Shown: positions 54,366-63,945, counted from the first letter of the stretch. The stretch: DNA of 64,000 nucleotides from Noviherbaspirillum aerium (GCF_008929045.1 NZ_VFAH01000002.1:552326-616325), one strand, 5' to 3'. Program-made: numbers and translations. Notes: a model not told the origin generated them from the letters alone.

Positions 54366-55505
54366 ATGAAGAACGGTAAGAAAGCAGTACAGGCAGATTC
54401 ACGTCGTCGTTTTTTCGGCAAGGCGGCAGCGGGCACAACCGCACTGGCCATGCCGATGATCGCCACGGCACAAACTCCGACCCAGTTCCGCTTCCAGAGC
54501 ACATGGCCCAGCAAGGACATCTTCCACGAGTATGCGAACGACTTCGCCAAGAAGGTCAACGACATGACGGGCGGAGAACTGAAGATTGAAGTGCTGCCCG
54601 CCGGTGCGGTGGTGCCTGCCTTTGGCCTGCTGGATGCGGTGTCCAAGGGGACGCTCGACGGCGGTCACGGCGTGATGGGCTACAACTACGGCAAGCAGGC
54701 GGCCATCGCCCTGTGGACCTCCGGCCCGGCCTACGGCATGGACGCCAACATGGTGCTGGCATGGCACAAGTACGGCGGCGGCAAGGAATTGCTGGCCAAG
54801 CTCTACGACTCGATCGGCGCCAATGTGGTGTCCTTCCTGACCGGCCCGATGCCCACCCAGCCGCTGGGATGGTTCAAAAAGCCAGTGACCAAGCGCGAGG
54901 ATTTCAAGGGCTTGAAATACCGCACCAACGGCTTGGCGATCGACCTGTTCACTACGATGGGCGCGGCGGTGAATGCCTTGCCGGGCGGAGAAATCGTGCC
55001 GGCGCTCGACCGCGGCCTGCTCGACGGCGCCGAGTTCAACAATGCCTCCTCGGACCGCGTGCTCGGCTTCCCCGACGTATCCAAGGTCTGCATGCTGCAA
55101 AGCTTCCACCAGAGCTCGGAGCAGTTCGAAATCACCTTCAACAAGACCAAGTACAACGCCCTGCCCGGCAAGCTCAAGGCGATCATCGACAATGCGGTCG
55201 AGGCCGCTTCGGCGGACATGTCCTGGAAGGCAGTGGATCGCTATTCCCAGGATTACATCGCGCTGCAGACCAAGGACAACGTCAAGTTCTACAAGACGCC
55301 CGACTCGTTCCTGCAGGAGCAGCTGAAGGTGTGGGATGAAGTGATTGCCAAGAAGCGCGAAGGCAATCCGCTGTTCCAGGAAGTGGAAAAATCCATGCGC
55401 GCCTTCGCCGAGCGCGCAGTGAAGTGGGATATGGATACCAACAATCCGCGCCGCATGGCCTTCAATCATTACTTCGCCAAGAAGGCTACGCCAACGAAGA
55501 GCTAA
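54366..55505 (+). CDS. TRAP transporter periplasmic binding protein, FcbT1/DctP-like
   Basis: The N-terminus contains a twin-arginine signal (DSRRRFFGKAAAGTTALAMPMIATA). The mature DctP fold follows: FRFQSTWPSKDIFHEYANDFAKKVNDMTGGELKIEVLPAG, conserved Arg in LKYRTNG and PGGEIVPALDRGLLDGAEF. It matches the mannitol/chloroaromatic (FcbT1-like) subgroup of TRAP binding proteins, which take organic acids or related ligands. AGGAG is upstream of the ATG. It is first in the operon; given the divergent eutBC, a link to ethanolamine catabolism is possible but unproven. Confidence 0.93.
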   Translation: MKNGKKAVQADSRRRFFGKAAAGTTALAMPMIATAQTPTQFRFQSTWPSKDIFHEYANDFAKKVNDMTGGELKIEVLPAGAVVPAFGLLDAVSKGTLDGGHGVMGYNYGKQAAIALWTSGPAYGMDANMVLAWHKYGGGKELLAKLYDSIGANVVSFLTGPMPTQPLGWFKKPVTKREDFKGLKYRTNGLAIDLFTTMGAAVNALPGGEIVPALDRGLLDGAEFNNASSDRVLGFPDVSKVCMLQSFHQSSEQFEITFNKTKYNALPGKLKAIIDNAVEAASADMSWKAVDRYSQDYIALQTKDNVKFYKTPDSFLQEQLKVWDEVIAKKREGNPLFQEVEKSMRAFAERAVKWDMDTNNPRRMAFNHYFAKKATPTKS

Positions 55506-55634
55506 GCCACTACCAGTCCGGCTGACCGACACCATTCGCGCATGCGGATGGTGTCGGCGCACGCACATGCCGGCAGGGTGTACTGAAATGCCGCCCCGAA
55601 AGGCCGGCAGTGTTTTCTTCCTTGGAGCTTCAAC

Positions 55635-56261
55635 ATGCAAAAACTCCTGCTCACCATTGACAGGATAAGCACGTGGATCGGCCATGCATTTTCCTGGCTC
55701 ATCCTGGCGCTCACGTTACAGGTCGCGTGGGAAGTGTTCTCGCGCTATGTGCTGAATCAGCCCAATCCCTGGGCTTTCGATCTGATGATCATGATGTACG
55801 GCACGGTCTTCATGATGGCCGGCGCCTATACCCTGGCCAAGAACGGCCATGTGCGCGGCGACGTGCTCTATGGCTTTTTTCCGCCGCGGCTGCAGGCCGG
55901 GCTCGATCTGTTGCTGTACTTCGTCTTTTTCATTCCCGGGGTGGTCGCGCTGGTCTGGGCGGGCTATACCTTCGCCGAGGAATCCTGGGCGATCAGGGAA
56001 ACCTCAAACATCACGGCCAACGGTCCCCCGCTGTATCCATTCAAGATAGTGATTCCGATCGCCGGCGCCTTCCTGCTTTTTCAGGGCCTGGTGGAGATTG
56101 TTCGTTGCGTCCAGTGCCTGCAACGGGGCGAGTGGCCGTCGCGTGAAGAGGATGTGGAAGAAGTCGATGTGGACAAACTCAAGGAAATGGTCAACGTCAG
56201 CGACAAGGAGATCGCCGACCTCGACAAATTCGTGACAAACCAGGACGGAGGACGTAAATGA
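55635..56261 (+). CDS. TRAP transporter small permease (DctQ/FcbT2-like)
   Basis: The 208-residue protein has four helices (IGHAFSWLILALTLQVAWEVF, DLMIMMYGTVFMMAGAYTL, DLLLYFVFFIPGVVALVWAGY, KIVIPIAGAFLLFQGLVEIV) and GHVRGDVLYGFF, typical of the small TRAP subunit. The C-terminal 45 residues are acidic (EEDVEEVDVDKLKEMV). The stop overlaps the next start (ATGA), with GGAGG near it, giving coupled translation with the large subunit. Confidence 0.93.
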   Translation: MQKLLLTIDRISTWIGHAFSWLILALTLQVAWEVFSRYVLNQPNPWAFDLMIMMYGTVFMMAGAYTLAKNGHVRGDVLYGFFPPRLQAGLDLLLYFVFFIPGVVALVWAGYTFAEESWAIRETSNITANGPPLYPFKIVIPIAGAFLLFQGLVEIVRCVQCLQRGEWPSREEDVEEVDVDKLKEMVNVSDKEIADLDKFVTNQDGGRK

Positions 56262-58255
56262 GAAAGGAAGTCTGGTTTGGGCTGTCGATCATGACCATGA
56301 TCGTCATTGCCATTTTCACCCTGATGCCGGCGCCGTCGGACATGACCAACGGCCATCTTGGCCTGTTGATGCTGGGTCTGATCGTGCTAGCCATCATGCT
56401 CGGATTCCCCACCGCATTCACGCTGATGGGCATGGGGGTGATGTTTACCTGGTTTGCGTATCGCAATGTCAATCCCGACATTGCCGTGCAGCAGACGCTG
56501 GACCTGATGGTGCAGCGCGCCTATGCGGTCATGGCCAACGATGTGCTGATATCGGTCCCACTGTTCGTGTTCATGGGCTACCTGGTCGAACGCGCGAACC
56601 TGATTGACAGGCTGTTCAAGAGTCTGCATCTGGCAATGGCCAGATTGCCTGGCTCGCTGGCAGTTGCGACCGTGATCACCTGCGCCATCTTCGCTACCGC
56701 GACTGGCATCGTCGGTGCCGTCGTGACGCTGATGGGCCTGCTGGCGATGCCGGCCATGCTCAAGGCCGGCTACAACGTCAAGCTGGCCGCAGGCGCGATC
56801 ACGGCGGGCGGCTGCCTTGGCATCCTGATCCCGCCTTCCGTCCTGCTGATCGTCTATGGCGCAACGGCGGGGGTTTCGGTAGTCAAGCTGTATGCCGGCG
56901 CATTCTTCCCCGGCATCATGCTGGCGCTGCTGTATGTCGGCTATGTGATCATCATTGCCAAGATCAAGCCGCATTGGGCTCCGCCGCTGCCGGAACAGGA
57001 CAGGATGGTCCCGCTGCCAAGCTACGTGCCGGCGATCGGCCGTACCGGCCGCAGCAATGCCTTCGGCAGCCTGATCACCGCGCTGAAGGGGCGGTCCAAT
57101 GCAGCAGTACCAATGCGTGTCATCCTGTCGCAACTGTTCGTCGCGCTGCTACCGGCGCTGGCATTCGCTGCCATCATGGGATTCGCCTATCAGACGGTAA
57201 CGCAACAGAAGGCGGCTGCCGATACGGAACTCATCGAAATGGGCACCGGCTTCAACGGTGGCGGCACCGAAGCGGGAAGCGACAGCGGACTGGCCGAACC
57301 GCCGGTCGAGGGCGGTCTGGCGGAGCCTCAGGTTGAAGGCGGGCTTGCCGAACCGCCGCAGGAAGGTGAATCGAAGGCACAGCCTTCGGCCAGTGCCGGT
57401 ACCGGTGCCAGCGACGCGCAAGCGGCGAAGGAGGCAGCCCCGGCGGCTTCAGCAACAACGCCACCTGCCTCGCCTGCGCAAGCCGCCGAAGAGGAAGGCG
57501 TCAAGGCACCGTCCGGCTACTGGATCGCCTTTGCCATCGGGCTGGCCGCACTTGCCATCTTCTATGCGGTGCTCAGCTTTGCACGCCTTGAAATTTTCAA
57601 GATGCTGCTTGGTTCGTTCTTCCCGCTGGCCTTGCTGATTCTTGCGGTGCTCGGCGCCATCGTCTTCGGCCTGGCAACGCCGACGGAAGCCGCCGCGATG
57701 GGGTCGATGGGCGGTCTGCTGCTGGCCGCGGCGTATCGCCGGCTCAATTTCGGCGTGCTCAGGGAATCGGTGTATCTGACAGCCAAGACCAGCGCGATGG
57801 TGTGCTGGCTGTTTGTCGGCTCCAGCATCTTCTCGGCGGCGTTCGCGCTGCTGGGCGGACAGGAAATCATCAACAACTGGGTGCTGTCGATGGACCTGAC
57901 GCCGATCCAGTTCATGATCCTGGCGCAGGTCGTCATCTTCCTGCTCGGCTGGCCGCTGGAATGGACCGAGATCATCGTGATCTTCATGCCGATCTTCATT
58001 CCGCTGCTGCCGCATTTCAATATCGACCCGCTGTTCTTCGGCCTGCTGGTCGCCTTGAATCTGCAGACAGCCTTCCTGTCGCCGCCGGTCGCGATGGCCG
58101 CGTTCTATCTGAAGGGCGTATCGCCACCGCATGTCACGCTGAACCAGATCTTCCTAGGCATGCTGCCATTCATGGCGATACAGGTCTTCGCGCTGATTCT
58201 GCTGTACACCTTCCCGGCGATCGGGCTGTGGCTGCCTGAGTTGCTGTACAAGTAA
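56258..58255 (+). CDS. TRAP transporter large permease (DctM/FcbT3-like) with insert
   Basis: DctM motifs are complete: GFPTAFTLMGMGVMFTW near the start, AATATGIVGAVVTLMGLLAMPAML-like segment, GCLGILIPPSVLLIVYG and, near the end, ATPTEAAAMGSMGGLLLA and EWTEIIVIFMPIFIPLLP. At 665 residues it is over 200 longer than a usual DctM (about 430). The extra part (about residues 285-450) holds additional hydrophobic helices around a Gly/Pro/Ala-rich linker with three GLAEP repeats (residues about 345-370). The frame is unbroken, so this is an insertion and not a frameshift. Confidence 0.93.
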   Translation: MRKEVWFGLSIMTMIVIAIFTLMPAPSDMTNGHLGLLMLGLIVLAIMLGFPTAFTLMGMGVMFTWFAYRNVNPDIAVQQTLDLMVQRAYAVMANDVLISVPLFVFMGYLVERANLIDRLFKSLHLAMARLPGSLAVATVITCAIFATATGIVGAVVTLMGLLAMPAMLKAGYNVKLAAGAITAGGCLGILIPPSVLLIVYGATAGVSVVKLYAGAFFPGIMLALLYVGYVIIIAKIKPHWAPPLPEQDRMVPLPSYVPAIGRTGRSNAFGSLITALKGRSNAAVPMRVILSQLFVALLPALAFAAIMGFAYQTVTQQKAAADTELIEMGTGFNGGGTEAGSDSGLAEPPVEGGLAEPQVEGGLAEPPQEGESKAQPSASAGTGASDAQAAKEAAPAASATTPPASPAQAAEEEGVKAPSGYWIAFAIGLAALAIFYAVLSFARLEIFKMLLGSFFPLALLILAVLGAIVFGLATPTEAAAMGSMGGLLLAAAYRRLNFGVLRESVYLTAKTSAMVCWLFVGSSIFSAAFALLGGQEIINNWVLSMDLTPIQFMILAQVVIFLLGWPLEWTEIIVIFMPIFIPLLPHFNIDPLFFGLLVALNLQTAFLSPPVAMAAFYLKGVSPPHVTLNQIFLGMLPFMAIQVFALILLYTFPAIGLWLPELLYK

Positions 58256-58270
58256 ACGCCTGACAAGCAC

Positions 58271-58300
58271 GCGGCTGGCGCATTCTCACCCGCCAGCCGC
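58271..58300. terminator. Hairpin after TRAP operon
   Basis: GCGGCTGGCG and CGCCAGCCGC form a perfect 10-bp stem around ten bases, 15 bp after the large-permease stop. There is no T-run, so termination is uncertain. Confidence 0.45.
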
Positions 58301-58408
58301 AGCCAATCACCCGCTGTTGCCCGACACGGCCCAAGGTTGAAGGGCCTGTGCCTCAATCTCTTACCTCCTGCAGTAGTGAAACTCGCTTAAGAGCAAGCGC
58401 CACAGATC

Positions 58409-58430
58409 AGAGCGTTTTCGCCTTGACCGG
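58409..58430 (+). repeat. Solo left arm of family-2 repeat
   Basis: AGAGCGTTTTCGCCTTGACCGG matches the outer arm of the family-2 repeats. No partner arm is present. A complete family-1 copy starts three bases later. Confidence 0.6.
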
Positions 58431-58433
58431 CCT

Positions 58434-58594
58434 AGAGCGGATTGCAGGTGGGTGTATGGAAGAATCGGTTTGCCCTGGGGGATGCAGGGCAAGGCGGGAG
58501 GAGCGCCGTGCGGCGGGCCACACCAGCGACGAACAACGCGGCCATGCGCCCAGGGCAAGCCGAGGCGACCGACCATTCACCTGCAATCCGCTCT
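58434..58594. repeat. Family-1 palindromic repeat, copy B (161 bp)
   Basis: This is the best-preserved copy: outer arms AGAGCGGATTGCAGGTG and CACCTGCAATCCGCTCT are perfect over 17 bp, and inner arms GTTTGCCCTGGG/CCCAGGGCAAGC pair with one mismatch. Between them lie GCAGGGCAAGGCGGGAGGAG and the conserved core GCGGGCCACACCAGCGACG. It sits downstream of the TRAP operon. Confidence 0.88.
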
Positions 58595-58614
58595 CGGGCC
58601 TGTTCACACTTGAT

Positions 58615-58684
58615 TCGGGAGTGCGAAGGCACCGTAGGCGCGGATCCGTACCCGGACCACACATCAGCTTATCGAACACAGCCT
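58615..58684. repeat. Partial right half of family-3 repeat
   Basis: GCACCGTAGGCGC.GGATCCG resembles the inner part of family 3 (GCACCGCAGGCGCCAATCCGG) and GCTTATCGAACACAGCCT is its right arm with one change. The left half is missing. Together with 58409-58594 this makes a cluster of three repeat families in under 300 bp. From 58685 to 59103 I see no gene or repeat. Confidence 0.6.
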
Positions 58685-59103
58685 AGCCGAACAATAAACG
58701 GCAGACATCGCCATTCTCACCGCGCTTCTCTCGGCTCATCAAAACAGAGCGTAAAGCAAGGCAAACACGCCATATCGCACCTGCCCGGTGCGCCAACATG
58801 CGTCGGGCGGGTGCATCAACAAGAAGTTGCGTACTCCGACGCAGGCATGTTGATTGCTCTAGTGCCAGGCAGGGCCGTTCTTGCGTCAGCCCATCAAAAC
58901 GGCCGGCGTGAAACCCGCAGACTTACATGCCGAGCTTAGCGGCATGCTGCCGAACGTCGCTCTTTCCGGCATCAGCTTCACCGATGGGCCGGGAGACGGC
59001 CATATACGAATTCGCGATCCGTTATGGCTGGCCCAATCCATCGCCTGAACGCTTTGGTTGCCCGAGTTACTGCAGTATTTGATATTCAATCCCAGGAGCC
59101 GCG

Positions 59104-59547
59104 ATGGACCGTCATGAAGTCACCAAAAAAATCATTTCCGCCAAGGTCGCAAAGAAGATGCGCTGGGGCGACATCGCCGAGAAGATTGGCCAGAGCAAGG
59201 AGTGGACAACCGCCGCGATGCTTGGCCAGATGACGCTCGATGCGAAACAGGCAGCCCTCGCCAAGGAGCTGTTCGAACTGACCGACGAGGAAACCGCCTG
59301 GCTACAGATCGCTCCCTACAAGGGTTCGCTGCCTACCGCAGTGCCTACCGACCCGCTGATCTACCGCTGGTATGAAATCGTTAGCGTGTATGGTGCAACC
59401 ATCAAGGAGCTGATCCATGAGGAATTCGGTGACGGCATCATGAGCGCGATCGACTTTTCCATGGATATCCAGCGGGAGGCGGATCCGAAGGGTGACCGTG
59501 TACAAGTCGTCCTGAGCGGCAAATTCCTGCCTTACAAGAGCTATTAA
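59104..59547 (+). CDS. cynS: Cyanase (cyanate hydratase)
   Basis: The 147-residue protein matches cyanase along its length: an N-terminal helical, helix-turn-helix-like domain (MRWGDIAEKIGQSKEWTTAAMLGQ) and the C-terminal catalytic domain with Arg88, Glu91 (YRWYEIVSVYG) and Ser114 (GIMSAIDFSM), spaced as in E. coli Arg96, Glu99, Ser122. It converts cyanate and bicarbonate to ammonia and CO2 as a decamer. AGGAG precedes the ATG. No cynT or cynX is adjacent. It is followed by a strong shared terminator. Confidence 0.96.
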   Translation: MDRHEVTKKIISAKVAKKMRWGDIAEKIGQSKEWTTAAMLGQMTLDAKQAALAKELFELTDEETAWLQIAPYKGSLPTAVPTDPLIYRWYEIVSVYGATIKELIHEEFGDGIMSAIDFSMDIQREADPKGDRVQVVLSGKFLPYKSY

Positions 59548-59572
59548 GAGCTATTGATTTTTTCCGACAAAA

Positions 59573-59604
59573 AACAAAGGCCCGCATTCCTGCGGGCCTT
59601 TGTT
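59573..59604. terminator. Bidirectional terminator between cynS and acnB
   Basis: AACAAAGGCCCGCA, loop TTCC and TGCGGGCCTTTGTT form a perfect 14-bp stem whose outer part gives U-rich ends in both directions, between two convergent genes. Confidence 0.85.
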
Positions 59605-59663
59605 ACGTGCTGCATCCTGTGCTTGCAGAACCTATACGGGCTGCAAGCGCATCAATGCCGACC

Positions 59664-62249
59664 TCAGACCTTGACGGACTCGGCCACGTCGCTGAACTCC
59701 TTGAGCTTGTCGAAGTTCATGTAACGGTAGATGTTGGCGGCATGCTTGTCGATGACGCCGGTATGCTCCATGTACTCCGCCTTGGTCGGAATCTTGCCAA
59801 GGGCCGAGCAGACCGCAGCCAGTTCGGCCGAGCCGAGGTAGACGCGCGTATCAAGACCGAGACGGTTCGGGAAGTTGCGCGTGGAGGTTGACATCACTGT
59901 CGCACCCTTGCGCACCTGCGCCTGGTTACCCATGCACAGCGAGCATCCGGGCATTTCCATGCGCGCGCCCGTACGGCCCAGCGTACCGTAATGACCTTCC
60001 TCGGTCAGCACCTGCTGATCCATCTTGGTCGGAGGCGCAATCCACAAGCGGACCGGGATATCGGTCTTGCCCTCCAGCAGCTTGGAGGCCGCACGGAAGT
60101 GGCCGATATTGGTCATGCAGGAGCCGACGAACACTTCGTCGATCTTGTCGCCGGCGACTTCGGACAGCGTCTTCACATCGTCCGGATCGTTCGGGCAGGC
60201 CACGATCGGCTCGTGGATGTCTGCCAGGTCGATCTCGATGACGGCTGCGTATTCCGCGTCCGCATCGGGGGCGAGCAATTCCGGTTTCGCGAGCCAGCTT
60301 TCCATCGCCTTGATGCGGCGCTCCAGCGTGCGCCTGTCCTGGTAGCCGTTGGCGATCATCCATTTCATCAGCGTGATGTTCGAGTTCATGTACTCGATGA
60401 TCGGCTCTTTGTCGAGATGCACCGTGCAGCCTGCGGCCGAACGCTCGGCGGAAGCGTCCGACAGCTCGAACGCCTGTTCGACTTTCAGCTGCGGCAGGCC
60501 TTCGATTTCGAGAATGCGACCGGAGAAGATGTTCTTCTTGCCCTTCTTCTCGACGGTCAGCAGGCCCTGACGGATGGCGTACAGCGGAATCGCATTGACC
60601 AGATCACGCAGCGTCACGCCTGGCTGCATTTCGCCCTTGAAGCGTACCAGCACGGATTCAGGCATGTCCAGCGGCATGACGCCGGTGGCTGCTGCAAACG
60701 CGACCAGTCCGGAGCCCGCCGGGAACGAAATACCAATCGGGAAGCGGGTATGCGAGTCGCCGCCCGTGCCCACGGTGTCAGGCAGCAGGAGACGGTTGAG
60801 CCATGAGTGAATCACGCCGTCACCGGGGCGCAGCGACACGCCGCCACGGTTGGAAATGAATTTCGGCAGTTCCTGATGAGTCTTGACGTCAACCAGTTTC
60901 GGATACGCTGCGGTATGGCAGAAAGACTGCATCACCAGGTCGGCGGAGAAGCCGAGGCAAGCGAGGTCTTTCAGCTCGTCGCGGGTCATCGGGCCGGTTG
61001 TATCCTGGGAACCGACTGTCGTCATCTTCGGTTCGCAGTAGGTTCCGGGACGGATGCCCTTGCCTTCGGCCAGACCGCATGCGCGGCCGACCATTTTCTG
61101 TGCCAGCGAGAAGCCCTTGCCGGAATCAACGGGATTCTGCGGCAGGCGGAACAGTGTCGAGGGTGCCAGGCCGAGCGCTTCGCGGGCCTTGGAAGTCAGG
61201 CCGCGGCCGATGATCAACGGGATGCGACCGCCGGCACGCACTTCGTCGAAGAGCACGTCGGACTTGACGGTAAATTCGGAAATCACTTCGCCGTTCTTGA
61301 GCGCCTTGCCCTCATACGGACGCAGTTCAACGACGTCGCCCATGTCCATCTTGGAGACATCGAGTTCAATCGGCAATGCGCCGGCATCTTCCATCGTGTT
61401 GTAGAAGATCGGGGCAATCTTGTTGCCGAGGCAGACGCCACCGAACCGCTTGTTCGGAATGTAGGGGATGTCTTCGCCGGTGAACCACAGCACCGAGTTG
61501 GTGGCGGACTTGCGGGAAGACCCGGTACCCACCACGTCGCCAACATAGGCGACCAGGTTACCCTTGGCCTTGAGCGCCTCGATCTGTTTGATCGGACCGA
61601 TCTTGCCGGGCTCGTCGGCATTGATGCCGGCACGCGGATTCTTCAGCATGGCAAGTGCATGCAGAGGAATGTCCGGACGGGTTGTCGCATCCGGGGCCGG
61701 AGACAGGTCATCGGTATTGGTCTCACCGGTGACTTTGAAAACCGTGATGGTCATGCTCTTGGGCACTTCGGGACGGGAAGTGAACCACTCGGCATCCGCC
61801 CATGACTGCAGAACCGCCTTGGCGTTCGCACTGCCCTTGTCGGCGAGTTCCTTGACGTCATGGAAATAGTCGAACATCAGCAAGGTCTTTTTCAAACCTT
61901 CAGCGGCGACCGTTCCGACTTCAGCATCGTCGAGCACATCGATCATTGGTTTGATGTTGAAACCACCGAGCATGGTGCCGAGCAGGCGCGTTGCTTCCTT
62001 ACGTGAAATCAAAGCACAGGAGTCTTCACCCTTTGCCAGCTTTTCCAAAAAGGCAGCCTTGACCTTGGCTGCATCGTCCACGCCGGCCGGCACGCGATAG
62101 GTGATCAATTCCACCAGAAACTGCTCTTCACCCGCGGGCGGATTTTTCAGCAGCGCAACCAGCTCTTCGGTCTGCTTGGCGGACAAGGGAAGCGGCGGAA
62201 TGCCTAGCGCAGCGCGTTCGGCGACGTGTTGACGGTAAGTTTCTAGCAT
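59664..62249 (-). CDS. acnB: Aconitate hydratase B
   Basis: The 861-residue protein matches AcnB: it starts [22 protein letters not shown], has the HEAT-like domain, and then cysteines of the [4Fe-4S] cluster in the C-terminal domain ([15 protein letters not shown]). It interconverts citrate and isocitrate in the citric acid cycle; with malate synthase G it serves two-carbon growth if an isocitrate lyase exists elsewhere. ATG at 62249 gives the family start; the frame is open to 62318. E. coli AcnB is 865 residues. Confidence 0.97.
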   Translation of the reverse strand: MLETYRQHVAERAALGIPPLPLSAKQTEELVALLKNPPAGEEQFLVELITYRVPAGVDDAAKVKAAFLEKLAKGEDSCALISRKEATRLLGTMLGGFNIKPMIDVLDDAEVGTVAAEGLKKTLLMFDYFHDVKELADKGSANAKAVLQSWADAEWFTSRPEVPKSMTITVFKVTGETNTDDLSPAPDATTRPDIPLHALAMLKNPRAGINADEPGKIGPIKQIEALKAKGNLVAYVGDVVGTGSSRKSATNSVLWFTGEDIPYIPNKRFGGVCLGNKIAPIFYNTMEDAGALPIELDVSKMDMGDVVELRPYEGKALKNGEVISEFTVKSDVLFDEVRAGGRIPLIIGRGLTSKAREALGLAPSTLFRLPQNPVDSGKGFSLAQKMVGRACGLAEGKGIRPGTYCEPKMTTVGSQDTTGPMTRDELKDLACLGFSADLVMQSFCHTAAYPKLVDVKTHQELPKFISNRGGVSLRPGDGVIHSWLNRLLLPDTVGTGGDSHTRFPIGISFPAGSGLVAFAAATGVMPLDMPESVLVRFKGEMQPGVTLRDLVNAIPLYAIRQGLLTVEKKGKKNIFSGRILEIEGLPQLKVEQAFELSDASAERSAAGCTVHLDKEPIIEYMNSNITLMKWMIANGYQDRRTLERRIKAMESWLAKPELLAPDADAEYAAVIEIDLADIHEPIVACPNDPDDVKTLSEVAGDKIDEVFVGSCMTNIGHFRAASKLLEGKTDIPVRLWIAPPTKMDQQVLTEEGHYGTLGRTGARMEMPGCSLCMGNQAQVRKGATVMSTSTRNFPNRLGLDTRVYLGSAELAAVCSALGKIPTKAEYMEHTGVIDKHAANIYRYMNFDKLKEFSDVAESVKV

Positions 62250-62678
62250 GGGGCGCCCTTCGGTGACGTGATTGAACAGAGGCGAAGAGAGTACTTCCGG
62301 TACAGGCTGACGGAGCATGATGCCTGGCCCCGGATACTTCGTCCTGACGCGGCATTGCGGCTAGGACAACTCTTCTATAAGACATAAGAGTTTATCCGAA
62401 AATCTGCAGGAAATCCCGAAAGACAAAAAATTTTTCCGGCTTGAAGCACCGCGCCGCAACGTTGCTCGAAGATAAGCCGACTTGTTTTGGCTCTCGGTCA
62501 CTATTCGGCTCCAGGCATGTGCCCGAAACATGCGGCTTGTCAACTGCTTGATTGGATGGCTGGTGTGAAGTCCGGCACGCCGTGTCCATGGCGTCCGGTA
62601 TGGGAGACCTCTGACATGAGGTTTCAAAATCCGGCATGCCTCGCTTGCTTCCTTTATAAGAAACTGGGCATGGCTCAT
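62250..62678. other. Upstream region of acnB
   Basis: About 430 bp that should hold the acnB promoter and leader; A+T content is raised around 62370-62440. Short frames occur but none is convincing. No hairpin or known riboswitch was recognised. Confidence 0.4.
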
Positions 62679-63329
62679 TCACCTGGAATTGGAGATCTCC
62701 CGCCTTAAGGCTTCAATATTTTTCCTGTACCTGCGAAGAATCTCTCCCGGCGCATTGCGAGCCTCCGCTTCGGCCAACGCGGTTTGTTCCGATTGCAGTT
62801 CATTATTGAGGATGGAAAGCCTTTCGCTATCCCGCGTCTTTTGTACTATGGGTGAAATTCGTGGATAGTCAACCGAGCTGGTTGGGCTGATCTGAGTGCT
62901 GACACCGGTTTCCGATAAGGGAATTGGCGGAGATACTGCATCCTGAATCGGCGTGGAGAGCTTCGACTTCGGTGGTTCGATTTTCGGAAGCTCGATCGTA
63001 TTTCCCGGCTCTGGCTTCTTCGGCAGCTCAACACTTTTCAGCAGCTCTGGTTTGGCTGTCAATGGGCGTATCTCCTGAATCGGCGTGGAAATTTTGGACT
63101 TCGGTAGATCGCTCCTTGGAAGCTCGATTACATTTGCCGGCTCTGGCTTTTTCGGCGGTTCAGCTGGCTTCGGCAGCTCCGGCTTGGCAGCCGACGGGCG
63201 TATTGGCATATTGCTATAAATGGTCACACGATTAGCCTCATCTTCGAGCTTGTAGATTCTTGCATTCAGCGGGAAGGCTGCTACAGCCGCGCATAACAAC
63301 AATAGGCGAGAAATACGATTTGATCTCAT
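62679..63329 (-). CDS. Exported DUF4124-like protein with duplicated Pro-rich repeat
   Basis: A signal peptide (LLLLCAAVAAFPLNARIYK) leads to IYKLEDEANRVTIYSNMP, which resembles the start of DUF4124 proteins. Next come two similar blocks of about 42 residues rich in Pro, Lys and Glu (KPELPKPAEPPKKPEP... and KPELLKSVELPKKPEP..., each ending STPIQ), an apparent tandem duplication. The C-terminal 50 residues form a charged coiled coil (RLSILNNELQSEQTALAEAEARN), also common in DUF4124 proteins. Periplasmic location is likely; function unknown. Confidence 0.8.
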   Translation of the reverse strand: MRSNRISRLLLLCAAVAAFPLNARIYKLEDEANRVTIYSNMPIRPSAAKPELPKPAEPPKKPEPANVIELPRSDLPKSKISTPIQEIRPLTAKPELLKSVELPKKPEPGNTIELPKIEPPKSKLSTPIQDAVSPPIPLSETGVSTQISPTSSVDYPRISPIVQKTRDSERLSILNNELQSEQTALAEAEARNAPGEILRRYRKNIEALRREISNSR

Positions 63330-63575
63330 TGCATATACCTACACTTCGCGTGCTTGCATTGGTTGATGATCATCGCAGAGGCAGGGTAATCGGCATTTGC
63401 GCTGCCGCGATCGATTGATGACGCTGAAGCTATTGGTTTCTCATAGTCGTCGTCTTCTGACGGCTCGGTCAGCGGCTCGCGCATGCACAGGCGATATGAA
63501 AACATAAGTTGCAAACTCTGCTCGAAACGTGCTGGTGAGTGGCTTATGTTTCGAACAAGTTCCAAGCGATTCACT
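63330..63575. other. Promoter region of exported-protein gene
   Basis: This segment holds no supported gene; it carries the promoter of the leftward DUF4124-like gene. A family-1 repeat starts at its right end. Confidence 0.35.
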
Positions 63576-63734
63576 AGAGCGGATTGCGGGTGAGTGTATG
63601 GAAGATTCGACTTGCCTTGGGATGCAAGGTGAAGCGGGAAGAGCGTTGTGTGGCGGGCCACGCAAGCAACGAACAATGCGGCCATGCATCCAAGGCACGC
63701 CGAGGAGACCGACCATTCACCCGCAATCTGCGCT
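63576..63734. repeat. Family-1 palindromic repeat, copy C (159 bp)
   Basis: This copy has the same order as copies A and B. The left arm AGAGCGGATTGCGGGTG differs from copy B by one A-to-G change, matched by CACCC instead of CACCT on the right. The inner arm has CCTTGG/CCAAGG where copy B has CCCTGG/CCAGGG, again compensated. Two further right-arm changes are not compensated. Confidence 0.85.
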
Positions 63735-63887
63735 AGGTTTTGCAGAGTTTATGAAGAAATCTACGGGGCTACTTCAATCGGATAATCTGTGGAGCATTTT
63801 GGTTAAGATGGCGTTGCTGCATGCACCATAAGCATGTCCACCCTACCAGACCGTCGATTGCTGCCCCCTATGCGGCATGCATTGCGC

Positions 63888-63932
63888 ACGCGCAAAGCAA
63901 ACAGCCCTGCGTCCATGAGGAGGCAGGGCTGA
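63888..63932 (-). terminator. Terminator of rRNA operon
   Basis: On the minus strand, CAGCCCTGC and GCAGGGCTG form a stem with a loop containing CCTCATGGA, followed by TTTGCTTTGC. It lies 14 bp after the 3' end of 5S rRNA. Confidence 0.75.
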
Positions 63933-63945
63933 TGCGGTAGAACTA

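Noticed and set aside
56258..58255. Frameshift or gene fusion in the large TRAP permease
   Set aside because: The frame is continuous with conserved motifs on both sides of the insert.
58442..58939. Arg-rich proteins encoded by the family-1 repeat and its surroundings
   Set aside because: The frames differ between repeat copies and follow the palindromic DNA; base pairing is preserved better than any frame.
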